Assembly: GCF_037911585.1 (NCBI RefSeq)
Contig: NZ_JBAJNS010000001.1
Span: forward strand, 5,131,501-5,195,500
Length of the DNA stretch: 64,000 nucleotides
DNA from: Streptomyces sp. GSL17-111
GTDB taxonomy: Bacteria > Actinomycetota > Actinomycetes > Streptomycetales > Streptomycetaceae
Direction of reading: 5' to 3'
Within the stretch, counting starts at the first letter, position 1, and every line of letters starts with the position of its first letter. The notes under the pieces were generated by a model, which was not told where the DNA came from, ran no database searches, and was given only the letters and a program-made list of their open reading frames with translations. Made by a program: the position numbers and the translations under genes. This document shows positions 17,801 to 25,809 of the stretch, in pieces.

Positions 17801-18121
17801 GCCCAGCGCACGCTGGGGATCGACGCGATCGGGGTCACCGACAACTTCTTCGACCTGGGGGCGACGTCCGTGCGGGTCGTCCAGGTGCACCGGGAGCTGT
17901 GCGCGGCGCTCGGCCGCACCTTCCCGCTGCTGAGCCTCTTCGAGCACACCACGGTGCGCCGCCTCGCGGAGTTCCTCGACGGCGGCGGCGACACCACCGG
18001 GGCGGCCCGGGAGGGACGCGACCGCGCCCGCCTGCGCCGCGCCGCGAACCGCCGGGCACCCGGACGCCGTCCGCTGCCGCCCACCGCGCCGACGCCGCAC
18101 CAGGAAGGCCCTCACGCATGA
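11894..18121 (+). CDS. NRPS loading and azole module: FAAL-ACP-Cy-A(Ox)-PCP
   Basis: 2075 residues. (1) FAAL/AMP-ligase domain, about 1-590, with QYTSGSTGRPK near 178 and the GRNLHPQDIE ending typical of fatty acyl-AMP ligases. (2) Carrier domain with Ser near 650 (ALGLESL). (3) Heterocyclisation domain, about 705-1150, with DLLAFDVAS (DxxxxDxxS) instead of HHxxxDG, and a TPQVLLD motif. (4) Adenylation domain from about 1175 with a Cys-like pocket I read as D-L-W-N-W-S-S-I-W-K. (5) A nitroreductase/McbC-type oxidase of about 230 residues (about 1650-1880) inserted between motifs A8 and A9. (6) PCP with Ser near 1985 (FDLGATS). It should load an acyl or aryl acid, couple Cys (or Ser), cyclise, and oxidise the azoline to an azole. 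AGGAG precedes the start; the stop overlaps the next gene. Confidence 0.93.
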   Translation: MTAPTTGPPRTDAPTFLGTVLDHARRDPEATAYRFLPPGHRAGDRGSAISRGRLDARARAVAACLGRPAGSGPASALLVLPPGHDFFAAFHGCLYAGVTAVPCPPPRAARDASVRIAGIAEDAGVGAVITTAELAPALRQAWGRAGDGVRWVEVDALPEEDGSHWRPPAEAADGPVMLQYTSGSTGRPKAVVVDQAALTAQIENFRALTRFPDGASAVSWMPVYHALGLGHLLLAQYVGGEAVYMTPDDFVDDPGRWLRAISDTPGPVLGGGPNFAYERCVEAVGKDRVRSYDLSSWHTALVGGERIQPRTLARFADAFAPAGFRREALFCAYGLTEAMQIVLGEHGPRTLTVDAAELERGRVRVAQDDGGGRVRTLTACGRPGPSAEVLVVDPGTGTEAEPGRVGEVWVAGPAVCRGYWRRTEETEQTFTGRLEGSTRPWLRSGDLAFAHDGRVFLCGRSRELVIIRGRNLHPQDIEASARAAAPELASLPVAAFSVDDEDGERLVVVQAVPRAAEPGSGAPAEPADLAERIRRAVASDHEVEAEVVLVEPEEIAHTDSGKVRRTGCRQAYSDGELTVLHTTGPSADRPADGDAAPGAGDALRVLVGSLPAELRRPVAAAEVRRRLAAATGLPADAIGDDTPLVALGLESLRVIALRYGLERDFRVSLPTAGLLRGTITDLAARIAEDTGDGGGGTPWPELVADPARRHEPFPLTEIQQAYLVGRSTAYDLGGSSIHLYLEVAAEGIDVERLSEALDRLVRRQEMLRAVVSADGHQRILPVEEVPAVHIPCHDLSGADEEAVRRHLEAVREELTHQVLPLDSWPMFDIRATALGGDRHRIHISLDLLAFDVASVRLFFLEWGDLYADPASQPPPPEVSFRDFVLAAQRIEDTPVHAASRAYWLKRVPTLPPGPELPLLPVPERSAARVPVRRRHRARLDAERWRILRERAQERGLTPSALLLAAYTTVLGTWSATSHFTLDVPLFSRWPLHERIDDILGDFTSVTLLEVDLRPDDGVAGLAKRIQRQLWEDLEHRYFSGVEVMREISRTRGLPASAFASIVFASTREHGRDQDFSQGEWGTRWMGETVTGVTQTPQVLLDHQVFEDDGVLSYNWDAVADRFPEGMVEEMFAAYRDLLRELADGEDAWSPDGFDPLPAAHRALTEEANDTAGPLPAQHLFTGIVEQARAHPDRTALIAPGRRLTFAGLYDHACRLGRRLRDLGASPGDLVAVQLPKGAEQVVAAVAAQLAGAAYLPVDPDLPERRRHAILERGLVRLALVPSGAAPDLPAGIVAVPVDLDEPLEEDGGPLDPVQKPTDPAYVLFTSGSTGEPKGVVQTHRATLNTLLDVRERLGVGAGDVALGLSSLSFDLSVWDVFGVLGAGGTLVLPEPSAVRDPGRWLELTAEHGVTLWNSVPALLRMLVEHLSGTPTSDPHPALKTLRSVWLSGDWIPVDLPDRIRALAPGALVTASGGPTETAIWCVANPLGDVDPQWDSIPYGRPMRNHTIHVLDDRMRPCPVGVPGEMYIGGAGLAEGYWRDEERTTASFVTHPGSGQRLYRSGDLGRWLPDGNLEILGRDDLQVKIGGFRIELGEIEAALGRHPEVAEAAVVATGADRHARTLAAYVVPTASRTEDAAEGRAADGRDAYDAEELGQVVTDPVERLAFKARRAGRRTDLDGLRHRLPTAAQEAPRDLHARVSHRRYDERPVPTAELARLLAPLSSREDGPFPRYAYASAGSLYPVQTYLYVAEGRVEGLAGGTYYADPATRELVSIEPGARLAQDLHVEANRPTFAASAFSVFLVADRAAIDPLYGRRSRDFCLLEAGLMAQLLDTAATEGPLGLCQLGLVRSTPALRAALRLEDGRHEVLHALVGGLRPVPDRAEAGDADTAPDSGDGGPLAERLRAHLASLLPSYMVPATLTERAALPLTANGKVDRGRLASDASAASAAPRTDAYVAAEGDLERTVQEVAQRTLGIDAIGVTDNFFDLGATSVRVVQVHRELCAALGRTFPLLSLFEHTTVRRLAEFLDGGGDTTGAAREGRDRARLRRAANRRAPGRRPLPPTAPTPHQEGPHA

Positions 18122-21100
18122 CAACGCCCCGGTACAACGGTCCGAGCGACGGCGCCGCCGGCGTGCTCGACGGCGGTGAGATCGCCGTCGTCGGCATGGC
18201 CGGCAGGTTCCCCGGCGCGTCGAACGTGCGCGACTTCTGGCACAACCTGCGCCACGGTGTGGAGTCGGTGACCTTCTTCGACGACGAGGAACTGCTCGCC
18301 AAAGGGGTGCCCGCCGACCTCCTCGCCGACCCCGCCTACGTCAAGGCGGGCTCCCTGCTGGAGGGCGTGGAACTGTTCGACGCCGCGTTCTTCGGCTACA
18401 ACGCCCGCGAGGCGGCCCTGCTCGACCCGCAGCAGCGGCTGCTGCTGGAGACCGCGCACACCGCGCTGGAGGACGCCGGCTGCGTCCCGTCCGCCGTCCC
18501 CGGCGCGATCGGCGTCTACGCGGGCAGCAGCCTGTCGACCTACCTCGTCTCCAACCTCCTGGCGGGCCGCGCCGGCTTCACCGACGTCGCCGAGACCCTC
18601 GAACTGCTCGTCACCAACGACAAGGACTACCTCGCCAGCCGGGTCAGCTACCGCCTGGACCTGAACGGTCCGGCCCTGGCGGTCCAGACGGCGTGCTCCT
18701 CCTCCCTGGTGGCGCTGCACCTGGCCACCCAGGGGCTGCTGGCCTACGACTGCGACGTCGCGCTCGTCGGCGGTGCCTCCGTACGCGTGCCGCAGGGGCG
18801 CGGATACCTGCACCGCGACGGGATGATCTTCTCCGCGGACGGGCACACCCGTCCCTTCGACGCCGCCGGCAGCGGCACCATGTTCGGCAGCGGGGTCGGG
18901 GTCATCGTGCTCAAGCGGCTCGCCGACGCCATCGCCGACCGCGACCGCGTGGACGCGGTGATCCGGGGAACGGCGGTCAACAACGACGGTGCCGCCAAGA
19001 TCGGGTACACCGCCCCCGGCGTCGACGGCCAGGCCCGGGTCATCGCCACGGCACTGGGCGTGGCGGACGTCGAACCCGACACCGTCACCGCGATCGAGGC
19101 GCACGGCACGGGCACCCCCCTCGGCGACCCGATCGAGATCACCGCCCTGGCCCGGGCCATGGGGCCGTCGGCCGGGGGCGCCTCCTCCTGCGCCGTCGGG
19201 TCGGTGAAGTCCAACGTCGGTCACCTCGCGGAGGCGGCCGGCATCACCGGCCTGATCAAGGCGGTGCTCCAGCTCAGGCATCGGGAACTCGCACCGTCGC
19301 TCCACTTCGAGCGCCCCAACCCGCGCCTCGACCTCGACTCCGGCCCCTTCCACGTCGTCACCGAGCCGACGGAGTGGAAGACCGACGCCGTCCCGCGCCG
19401 CATCGGCGTCAGCTCCTTCGGCATGGGCGGCACCAACGCCCACGCCGTGCTGGAGGAGGCGCCGGCCCCGCCCCCGGCCCGCCCCCTCACCCGCGACCTG
19501 TACCTGCTGCCGCTGTCCGCCCGCACCCCGGGCGCCCTGGAGACCGCCACCGACGAGCTGGCCACGGCGCTGGACGGCGAGGCCGGCCGCGCACCGGCCG
19601 ACGCCGCGACCACCCTGCAGCGCGGCCGGGCCGCCCACCCCCACCGTCGGCTGGTGGTGACCCGCGACGCCGCCGACGCCGCCCGCGCCCTGCGCGAACG
19701 CGACGCGGAGCGGGTGGCCACCGGACAGGCCTCGGAGGTGCCGCGCGTCGTCCTGATGTTCCCCGGCCAGGGCAGCCAGCACCCCGGCATGGGCGCCGGG
19801 CTCTACCGCGCCGAGCCGGTCTTCCGCGAGCAGATCGACCTCTGCGCCGAGACCCTGGCCGGGGAACTCGGCCTGGACCTGCGGGAGCTGATCCTGCCCG
19901 GCCCCGGCACCGACCTGCGTGAGGCCGCGACACGGCTGCGCGCCACGGAGCTGGCGCAGCCCGCACTCTTCACGGTCTCCTACGCCCTCGCCGAACTGCT
20001 CGGCAGCCTCGGTGTACGGCCGGACGCGCTGATCGGGCACAGCGTCGGCGAGATCGTCGCCGCCTGCCGTGCGGGGGTGATGTCCCTGCCCGACGCGCTG
20101 CACCTGGTCGCCGTGCGCGGGCGCCTGATGCAGGCGCTGCCCCCCGGCGGGATGCTCTCGGTCGCCCTGCCCGAGGAACGGGTGCGCGCGACGCTGCCCG
20201 CCGAGCTGTCCCTGGCCGCCGTCAACGGCCCGGAGCTGTGCGTGGTCTCCGGCCCCTCCGCCGCCCTCGACGCCTACGCCGAGCACCTGGCCGACCAGGG
20301 GATCAGCGGGCGGCCGCTGCACACCTCGCACGCCTTCCACTCGGCCATGGTCGAGCCGATGCTGGAGGAGTTCACCGCCGCCCTGTCGACGCTCGACCTC
20401 CACGAGCCGCAGGTGCCCTACGCCGCCAACACGACCGGGACGTGGGCGACGGCGGCCGAGGCCACGGACCCGGAGCACTGGGCCCGCCACGTCCGCGAGC
20501 CGGTGCGCTTCGGTGACGGGATCCGCCTGGTGACCGAGCAGGGCCCGACCGTCCTGGTCGAGGCCGGCCCCGGAACGGTGCTGTCCGCCCTGGCGCGGCC
20601 CGCCGCTCGCGGCCGGGGCGCCACGGCGATCCCCTGCCTGCCGCCCGCGGCAGAGGACGGGGACCGCGACGAGCCCCTGCGGTTCACCGAGGCGCTGGGA
20701 CGGCTCTGGCTGGCGGGCGCCGAGCTGGACTGGGAACGCGTCCAGGGCGGGACCGGCAGCCGCATCGCCCTCCCCACCCACCCGTTCGAGCGGCGCCGGT
20801 ACTGGATCGAGCCGGCCGTGACCGGGGACCGGACCGCCGGCCCGTACGAGGTCCCGGAGCCCGAACCGGGCGCCCCGGACCCCACGGCACCCCTCGCCCT
20901 CTCCGGCGACCTCGACCCGCGCCCGCCCCTGACGACCCCGTACACCGAGCCGCGTGACGACCGCGAGCAGCGGCTCGCGGGCATCTGGCAGGAGCTGCTG
21001 GGCGTCGCGCCCGTCGGTATCCACGACAACTTCATGGAGCTGGGCGGCCACTCGCTGCTCGCCGCCCGCGTCGCCGAGCGCATCAAGGCCGACCTCGGTG

Positions 21101-24100
21101 CCACCGTCGCCCTCCGCGACCTGCTGGCCGACCCGACCATCGCGGGCCTGACCGCCCTGCTCGGCGGTGACACCCCCGCCGCCGCCCCCGACGCCGGGGA
21201 GGACGGCGAACGGCTGCCCGCCGCCGTCCCCGACCCCGAGCACCTCCACGAACCGTTCCCGCTCTCGGAGATGCAGCAGGCCCAGTGGATCGGCCGCATG
21301 GGCAGCTTCCAGGGCGGCGGGGTCGCCGCGCACGTGTACTGGGAGGTGGACCTCGACGAGGCCGTCGACGTCCACCGGCTGGAGGCCGCCTGGCAGCAGG
21401 TCGTCGACCGGCACCACATGCTCCGTGCCGTCATCGACGACGACGGGCGTCAGCGGATCCTGTCCGACACCGGCCCCTACCGTTTCGCGGTGCTGGACCT
21501 GCGGGACGCGGCTCCCGAGGAGAGCGACCGCACCCTGGAGGAGCTGCGCGCCGACCTCTCCCACGAGATCCGTCCGGCCGACCGCTGGCCGCTGTTCGAC
21601 ATCCGCGTCACCCTGCTCGCCGACGGCCGCACCCGGCTGCACCTCAGCTTCGACCTGCTCATCGCCGACATCGGCAGCATCCGCCTCCTGGTGCGGGACT
21701 GGCGCCGGTACTACCAGGGCCGCGAGGAGGAGATACGCCCGCTGCGCCTGTCCTACCGGGACTACGTCCTGGCCTCCGAGGAGGTCCGCGGCACCGCTCT
21801 CTACGAGCGGTCCCTGGCCTACTGGCGCGACCGGGTGGCCGATCTGCCGCCGGGACCCGACCTGCCCCTGGCCCTCAACCCCGCCGCGCTCACCGAGCCC
21901 GAGTTCACCGCCCGCGACGCGGTCGTGCCCACCGAGGCCTGGAGCCGCTTCAAGGAGCGCGCGGCGGCCGCCGGAGTGACCCCCTCGGCCGCGCTGCTCG
22001 CCGCGTACGCGGCCGCCCTGGGGGCCTGGGCGCGCGAGCCCCGCTTCACCCTCAACGTCACCGTCATCAACCGTCTGCAGGTGCACGAGGACGTCCGCGA
22101 CCTGGTCGGTGAGTTCGCCTCCTTCGACCTGCTGCCGGTCGACCTCGCGGGTGGGCCCGGCCTCGCCGACCTCGCCGCCGCGCTCCAGCGGCAGAGCTGG
22201 GAGGACCTGGAGCACCGGTACCTCAACGGTGTGGAGATCCTGCGCGAGATGGCCCGCGTGCGCGGCGGCACCAGCGGCTCGGTCATGCCCGTGGTCTTCA
22301 CCAGCACGCTGGTCCAGGAGAACGCGGCCGAGGACGCCTCGATCTTCGGCTGGCTCGGCTCCGTCCTGCACGAGATCGCCCAGACGCCGCAGGTGTGGCT
22401 GGACTTCGCGGTGATGGAGACCGCCGAGGGCGTCCAACTCAGCTGGCACTGGGTGCGGCAGATCTTCCCCGACGGCGTGATGGATGCGGTCTTCGACACC
22501 TTCCTCACCCTGGTCGAGGAGCTGGCCGCCTCCGACGACGCCTGGCGCGCCGCCGTCCCCTGCCCCCTGCCGGCAGCACAGCGGGAGCTGATCGAGGCCG
22601 TCAACGCCACCGAGGGCCCCGTGCCCGAGGGACTGCTGTACGGACCGCTGATGGACCGTGCCGCACACCGGCCCGACCGTGTCGCCGTGGTGGCCCACGA
22701 CCGGGAACTGACCTACGGGGAACTGCGCCGCCACGCCTGCGTCCTGGCCCACCGGCTCCGCACCCTGGGCACCGGCCCCGGCCGCCTGGTGGCCGTCGCC
22801 CTGGACAAGGGCTGCGAGCAGGTCGTCTCGGCCCTCGCCGTGCAACTCGCGGGCGGTGCCTACCTGCCCGTCGACCCGGACCTGCCCGCCGAGCGCCAGG
22901 ACCACCTGTGCGAACGCGGCCAGGTGCGGCTGGTGCTGACGCGCGCCGGCGGGCCGGACCGGGAGTGGCCCGAGGGCGTCCGCACGGTCGAGGTCGACCT
23001 CGACGCCGACCCCGGCGACGCGCCCGGTGCCGACGGCACCCCGCCGGAGCCCGTCCAGACGCCGGCCGACCCGGCCTACACCATCTTCACCTCCGGCTCC
23101 ACCGGCGAGCCCAAGGGCGTGGTCCTCTCCCACCGGGCCGCGCTGAACACGCTCGTCGACATCAACGAGCGCTTCGCAGTCGGGGAGGACGACGCCGTCC
23201 TCGGACTGTCCTCGCTCAGCTTCGACCTCTCGGTCTACGACGTCTTCGGGGTCCTCGGAGCCGGCGGCCGGCTCGTCCTGCCGCGCCCGGGGACCAGCCG
23301 CGACCCCGGTCACTGGGACGCACTGGTGCGGCGGCACGGCGTCACCCTGTGGAACTCCGTTCCCGCGCTGATGCAGATGTACGTCGAGCACCTGTCCGGC
23401 ACGGAGAGCGGCACCGGGGAGCAGGGCCGGCCACCGCTGCGGCTGGCGCTGCTCTCCGGCGACTGGATCCCCCTCGACCTGCCCGTTCGGCTGCGCGAAC
23501 TCGCCCCCGACCTGCGGGCCGTCAGCCTCGGCGGCGCCACCGAGGCCGCCGTCTGGTCGATCTTCCACCCCATCGACCCGGCCGTGGCCGACGATCCGGA
23601 GTGGGACTCCGTCCCGTACGGCACCCCGCTGCGCAACCAGACCTTCCACGTCCTGGACGGCGGGATGCGGCCCTGCCCGGTGTGGGCCGTCGGCGAGCTC
23701 TACATCGGCGGTGTGGGGGTCGCCGAGGGCTACTGGCGCGACGAGGAGCGCACCGCCGCCTCCTTCGTCACCCACCCCGTCACCGGTGAACGCCTCTACC
23801 GCACCGGCGACCTCGGCCGCAGGCGGCCGGACGGCACGATCGAGTTCCTCGGCCGCGAGGACTTCCAGGTCAAGGTGGGTGGCTTCCGGATCGAGCTGGG
23901 CGAGATCGAGGCGGCCCTGCTGCGCCACGACGGCGTGCGGGAGGCGGCCGTGGCGGCGCCCGGCGACCGGCACAACCGCCGGCTCGTGGCCTACGTCGTC
24001 CCCGGCACGCCCGGTGCGGAGCGCACCCAGGAGAGCGACCGGGAACTGACGGACGGGGTCCGCGCGCTCGCCGAGAGCGTGCTGCCCGCGTACATGGTCC

Positions 24101-25809
24101 CGGCGGCCTTCGTGGTCCTGGACCGGATGCCGCTCAGCTCCAACGGCAAGGTGGACCGCTCCGCCCTCCCCGACCCCACCGCCACGACGGCCGGAGCCGA
24201 CGCCGAGGCCGGTCCCCTGGCCGCCCGGCTCGCCGAGATCGTCGCGGAGGTGGTGGGCACCCCCGGGGTCGGCCCGAAGGACAACTTCTTCTCGGTCGGC
24301 GGCAACTCGATCATGGGCATCCAGGTCGTCTCCCGCGCCGCCGCCGAGGGGCTGGAGTTCAGCGCCGCCGACCTCTTCCAGCAGGAGACCATCGCCGAGC
24401 TGGCCGCCGTGCTGGAGGCCCGGGGCACCGACCTCGGCGGCTCCGGCGACACCGCCGACCTCACACCGCGCCAGGCCCAGCTGCTGGCCGACGGGACGGT
24501 GCCGCGCGGAGTCCACCGCACGGAGCTGGCGGTCGGACCCGAGCTCGAACCGGCCGTCCTGGAACGCGCGCTGGCCGCCCTGGTCGCCGCGCGCTCCGCC
24601 CTGCGCACCCGGCTGGTCGAGCAGGAGGGCGGCTGGTCCCGGCGTACCGCACCCGCCGACGCGGACGGGACCGACATGGAGACCTCCGTACCGCTGATCG
24701 ACCTGGGCGCCCTCCCGGAGTCCGGGCGCGAGCCGGCGCTGGAGCAGATGGCCGCGGAGATGCGCGAGGAGCTGTGCCCGGTGCGCGGTCCCGTCACCAA
24801 GGCGGCGCTGTTCGATCTCGGCACGGGCGGCCGCCGCCTGCTGTGGCTGGTGCACGAGGCCGCCGTGGACGGCCCGTCGTCGTCGGTCCTGCTGGAGGAG
24901 CTCGCCCGGGCCGCCGACCGGGTCGTCGGGGGCGCGGAACCGGTGTGCGACGCGGAGGACGCCGAGGCCCTGCGGCGGCTGGTCCGGTCGGCCGGTGCGC
25001 CGCTCGTCCCCGACGACAGCGGGGCGAGCCGGCCGGAAGCCGGTCGGAGCCCGTCCGGCGGGGCGGCGCTCGTCCCCGACGAGGGGGACACGCTCCACCG
25101 GCTCGGCGCCGAACTGACCCCCGAGGAGACCGCCGACCTCCTCAAGGGAACCGCCACCGCCTACCGCCTCACGGTGGCCGAAACCCTGGCCGCCGGCTTC
25201 TCCCTCGCCCTCGGCGCCCTGGGAGCCCCGGACGCGGTCCTGGTCGGCATCGAGGACGACCCCCGCGTCGCGCCCTCGGCGCACGAGGGCGACGCCCACG
25301 CGATCGGCAGCCTGGCCACCGTGCGGCCCCTCGTCCTGCTCGCGGCGACGGACCCGGGCGCGGCGCTGGTCGCGGCCAAGGAGGCCTGCCGGTCCGCACC
25401 GCCGGCACCGGCGGCGGACCCGCCGGGCGTCCTCCTGCGGCACCTGGGCGCCACGACGGGGTCCGCCGGGGCGCTCACCCCGCTCCATCCGCCCGTCACC
25501 GAGGGCGGCCCCCCACTCGTCGTCAGCACCCGGCTCACGGGCGGACGGCTGTCCCTGTCCGTGTCCTGCCGCTCCGGCGAGGCGCCGCCCGACGTGCTGT
25601 CACCTCTGGCGGACGCCCTCGCCGACGCGCTGTGGCGCATCGCCGACCACTGCCGGACACCCGGCACCGGATCACTCAGCCCCAGCGACTTCCCGCTGGC
25701 GGGCCTCGACGCGGACGAGCTCACCGCGTTCGTCGACGCCCTCGGCACCGACGGCGGTGACGCCCACGACCCGAACAGCCCGCAGACACACGCCGAGGAG
25801 ACCCGATGA
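18118..25809 (+). CDS. Hybrid PKS-NRPS: KS-AT-ACP-Cy-A(Cys)-PCP-degenerate E
   Basis: 2563 residues. KS (about 20-445) with Cys193 in TACSSS and both catalytic His motifs (EAHGTGTPLG, NVGHLAEAAG). AT (about 545-870) with Ser642 in GHSVGE and HAFH at 738-741, which indicates malonyl-CoA. No KR, DH or ER, so the beta-ketone is kept. Carrier with Ser979 (GGHSL). Cy domain from about 1040 with DLLIADIGS. A domain from about 1505 with the classic Cys pocket D-L-Y-N-L-S-L-V-W-K. PCP near 2060 (VGGNSI). The last 450 residues are an epimerisation-type domain ending in SPSDFPLAGLD, but its HHxxxDG is HEAAVDG and EGHGRE is EDDPRV, so it is probably inactive. It starts with ATGA overlap on the upstream NRPS. 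Product step: azole-acyl plus C2, then a thiazoline. Confidence 0.94.
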   Translation: MTTPRYNGPSDGAAGVLDGGEIAVVGMAGRFPGASNVRDFWHNLRHGVESVTFFDDEELLAKGVPADLLADPAYVKAGSLLEGVELFDAAFFGYNAREAALLDPQQRLLLETAHTALEDAGCVPSAVPGAIGVYAGSSLSTYLVSNLLAGRAGFTDVAETLELLVTNDKDYLASRVSYRLDLNGPALAVQTACSSSLVALHLATQGLLAYDCDVALVGGASVRVPQGRGYLHRDGMIFSADGHTRPFDAAGSGTMFGSGVGVIVLKRLADAIADRDRVDAVIRGTAVNNDGAAKIGYTAPGVDGQARVIATALGVADVEPDTVTAIEAHGTGTPLGDPIEITALARAMGPSAGGASSCAVGSVKSNVGHLAEAAGITGLIKAVLQLRHRELAPSLHFERPNPRLDLDSGPFHVVTEPTEWKTDAVPRRIGVSSFGMGGTNAHAVLEEAPAPPPARPLTRDLYLLPLSARTPGALETATDELATALDGEAGRAPADAATTLQRGRAAHPHRRLVVTRDAADAARALRERDAERVATGQASEVPRVVLMFPGQGSQHPGMGAGLYRAEPVFREQIDLCAETLAGELGLDLRELILPGPGTDLREAATRLRATELAQPALFTVSYALAELLGSLGVRPDALIGHSVGEIVAACRAGVMSLPDALHLVAVRGRLMQALPPGGMLSVALPEERVRATLPAELSLAAVNGPELCVVSGPSAALDAYAEHLADQGISGRPLHTSHAFHSAMVEPMLEEFTAALSTLDLHEPQVPYAANTTGTWATAAEATDPEHWARHVREPVRFGDGIRLVTEQGPTVLVEAGPGTVLSALARPAARGRGATAIPCLPPAAEDGDRDEPLRFTEALGRLWLAGAELDWERVQGGTGSRIALPTHPFERRRYWIEPAVTGDRTAGPYEVPEPEPGAPDPTAPLALSGDLDPRPPLTTPYTEPRDDREQRLAGIWQELLGVAPVGIHDNFMELGGHSLLAARVAERIKADLGATVALRDLLADPTIAGLTALLGGDTPAAAPDAGEDGERLPAAVPDPEHLHEPFPLSEMQQAQWIGRMGSFQGGGVAAHVYWEVDLDEAVDVHRLEAAWQQVVDRHHMLRAVIDDDGRQRILSDTGPYRFAVLDLRDAAPEESDRTLEELRADLSHEIRPADRWPLFDIRVTLLADGRTRLHLSFDLLIADIGSIRLLVRDWRRYYQGREEEIRPLRLSYRDYVLASEEVRGTALYERSLAYWRDRVADLPPGPDLPLALNPAALTEPEFTARDAVVPTEAWSRFKERAAAAGVTPSAALLAAYAAALGAWAREPRFTLNVTVINRLQVHEDVRDLVGEFASFDLLPVDLAGGPGLADLAAALQRQSWEDLEHRYLNGVEILREMARVRGGTSGSVMPVVFTSTLVQENAAEDASIFGWLGSVLHEIAQTPQVWLDFAVMETAEGVQLSWHWVRQIFPDGVMDAVFDTFLTLVEELAASDDAWRAAVPCPLPAAQRELIEAVNATEGPVPEGLLYGPLMDRAAHRPDRVAVVAHDRELTYGELRRHACVLAHRLRTLGTGPGRLVAVALDKGCEQVVSALAVQLAGGAYLPVDPDLPAERQDHLCERGQVRLVLTRAGGPDREWPEGVRTVEVDLDADPGDAPGADGTPPEPVQTPADPAYTIFTSGSTGEPKGVVLSHRAALNTLVDINERFAVGEDDAVLGLSSLSFDLSVYDVFGVLGAGGRLVLPRPGTSRDPGHWDALVRRHGVTLWNSVPALMQMYVEHLSGTESGTGEQGRPPLRLALLSGDWIPLDLPVRLRELAPDLRAVSLGGATEAAVWSIFHPIDPAVADDPEWDSVPYGTPLRNQTFHVLDGGMRPCPVWAVGELYIGGVGVAEGYWRDEERTAASFVTHPVTGERLYRTGDLGRRRPDGTIEFLGREDFQVKVGGFRIELGEIEAALLRHDGVREAAVAAPGDRHNRRLVAYVVPGTPGAERTQESDRELTDGVRALAESVLPAYMVPAAFVVLDRMPLSSNGKVDRSALPDPTATTAGADAEAGPLAARLAEIVAEVVGTPGVGPKDNFFSVGGNSIMGIQVVSRAAAEGLEFSAADLFQQETIAELAAVLEARGTDLGGSGDTADLTPRQAQLLADGTVPRGVHRTELAVGPELEPAVLERALAALVAARSALRTRLVEQEGGWSRRTAPADADGTDMETSVPLIDLGALPESGREPALEQMAAEMREELCPVRGPVTKAALFDLGTGGRRLLWLVHEAAVDGPSSSVLLEELARAADRVVGGAEPVCDAEDAEALRRLVRSAGAPLVPDDSGASRPEAGRSPSGGAALVPDEGDTLHRLGAELTPEETADLLKGTATAYRLTVAETLAAGFSLALGALGAPDAVLVGIEDDPRVAPSAHEGDAHAIGSLATVRPLVLLAATDPGAALVAAKEACRSAPPAPAADPPGVLLRHLGATTGSAGALTPLHPPVTEGGPPLVVSTRLTGGRLSLSVSCRSGEAPPDVLSPLADALADALWRIADHCRTPGTGSLSPSDFPLAGLDADELTAFVDALGTDGGDAHDPNSPQTHAEETR

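Noticed and set aside
17419..18117. N-terminal extension of the hybrid PKS-NRPS frame
   Set aside because: It overlaps the PCP of the previous gene in another frame; ATG at 18118 overlaps the stop as ATGA and begins just before the KS.
13361..18124. Very long leftward ORF antisense to the first NRPS (also 18112-25488, 25161-29144, 28772-32299, 32378-37081)
   Set aside because: Composition mirrors the megasynthase codons: rich in Gly, Val, Arg and His runs without domain motifs. In high-GC coding DNA the antisense frames often lack stops.
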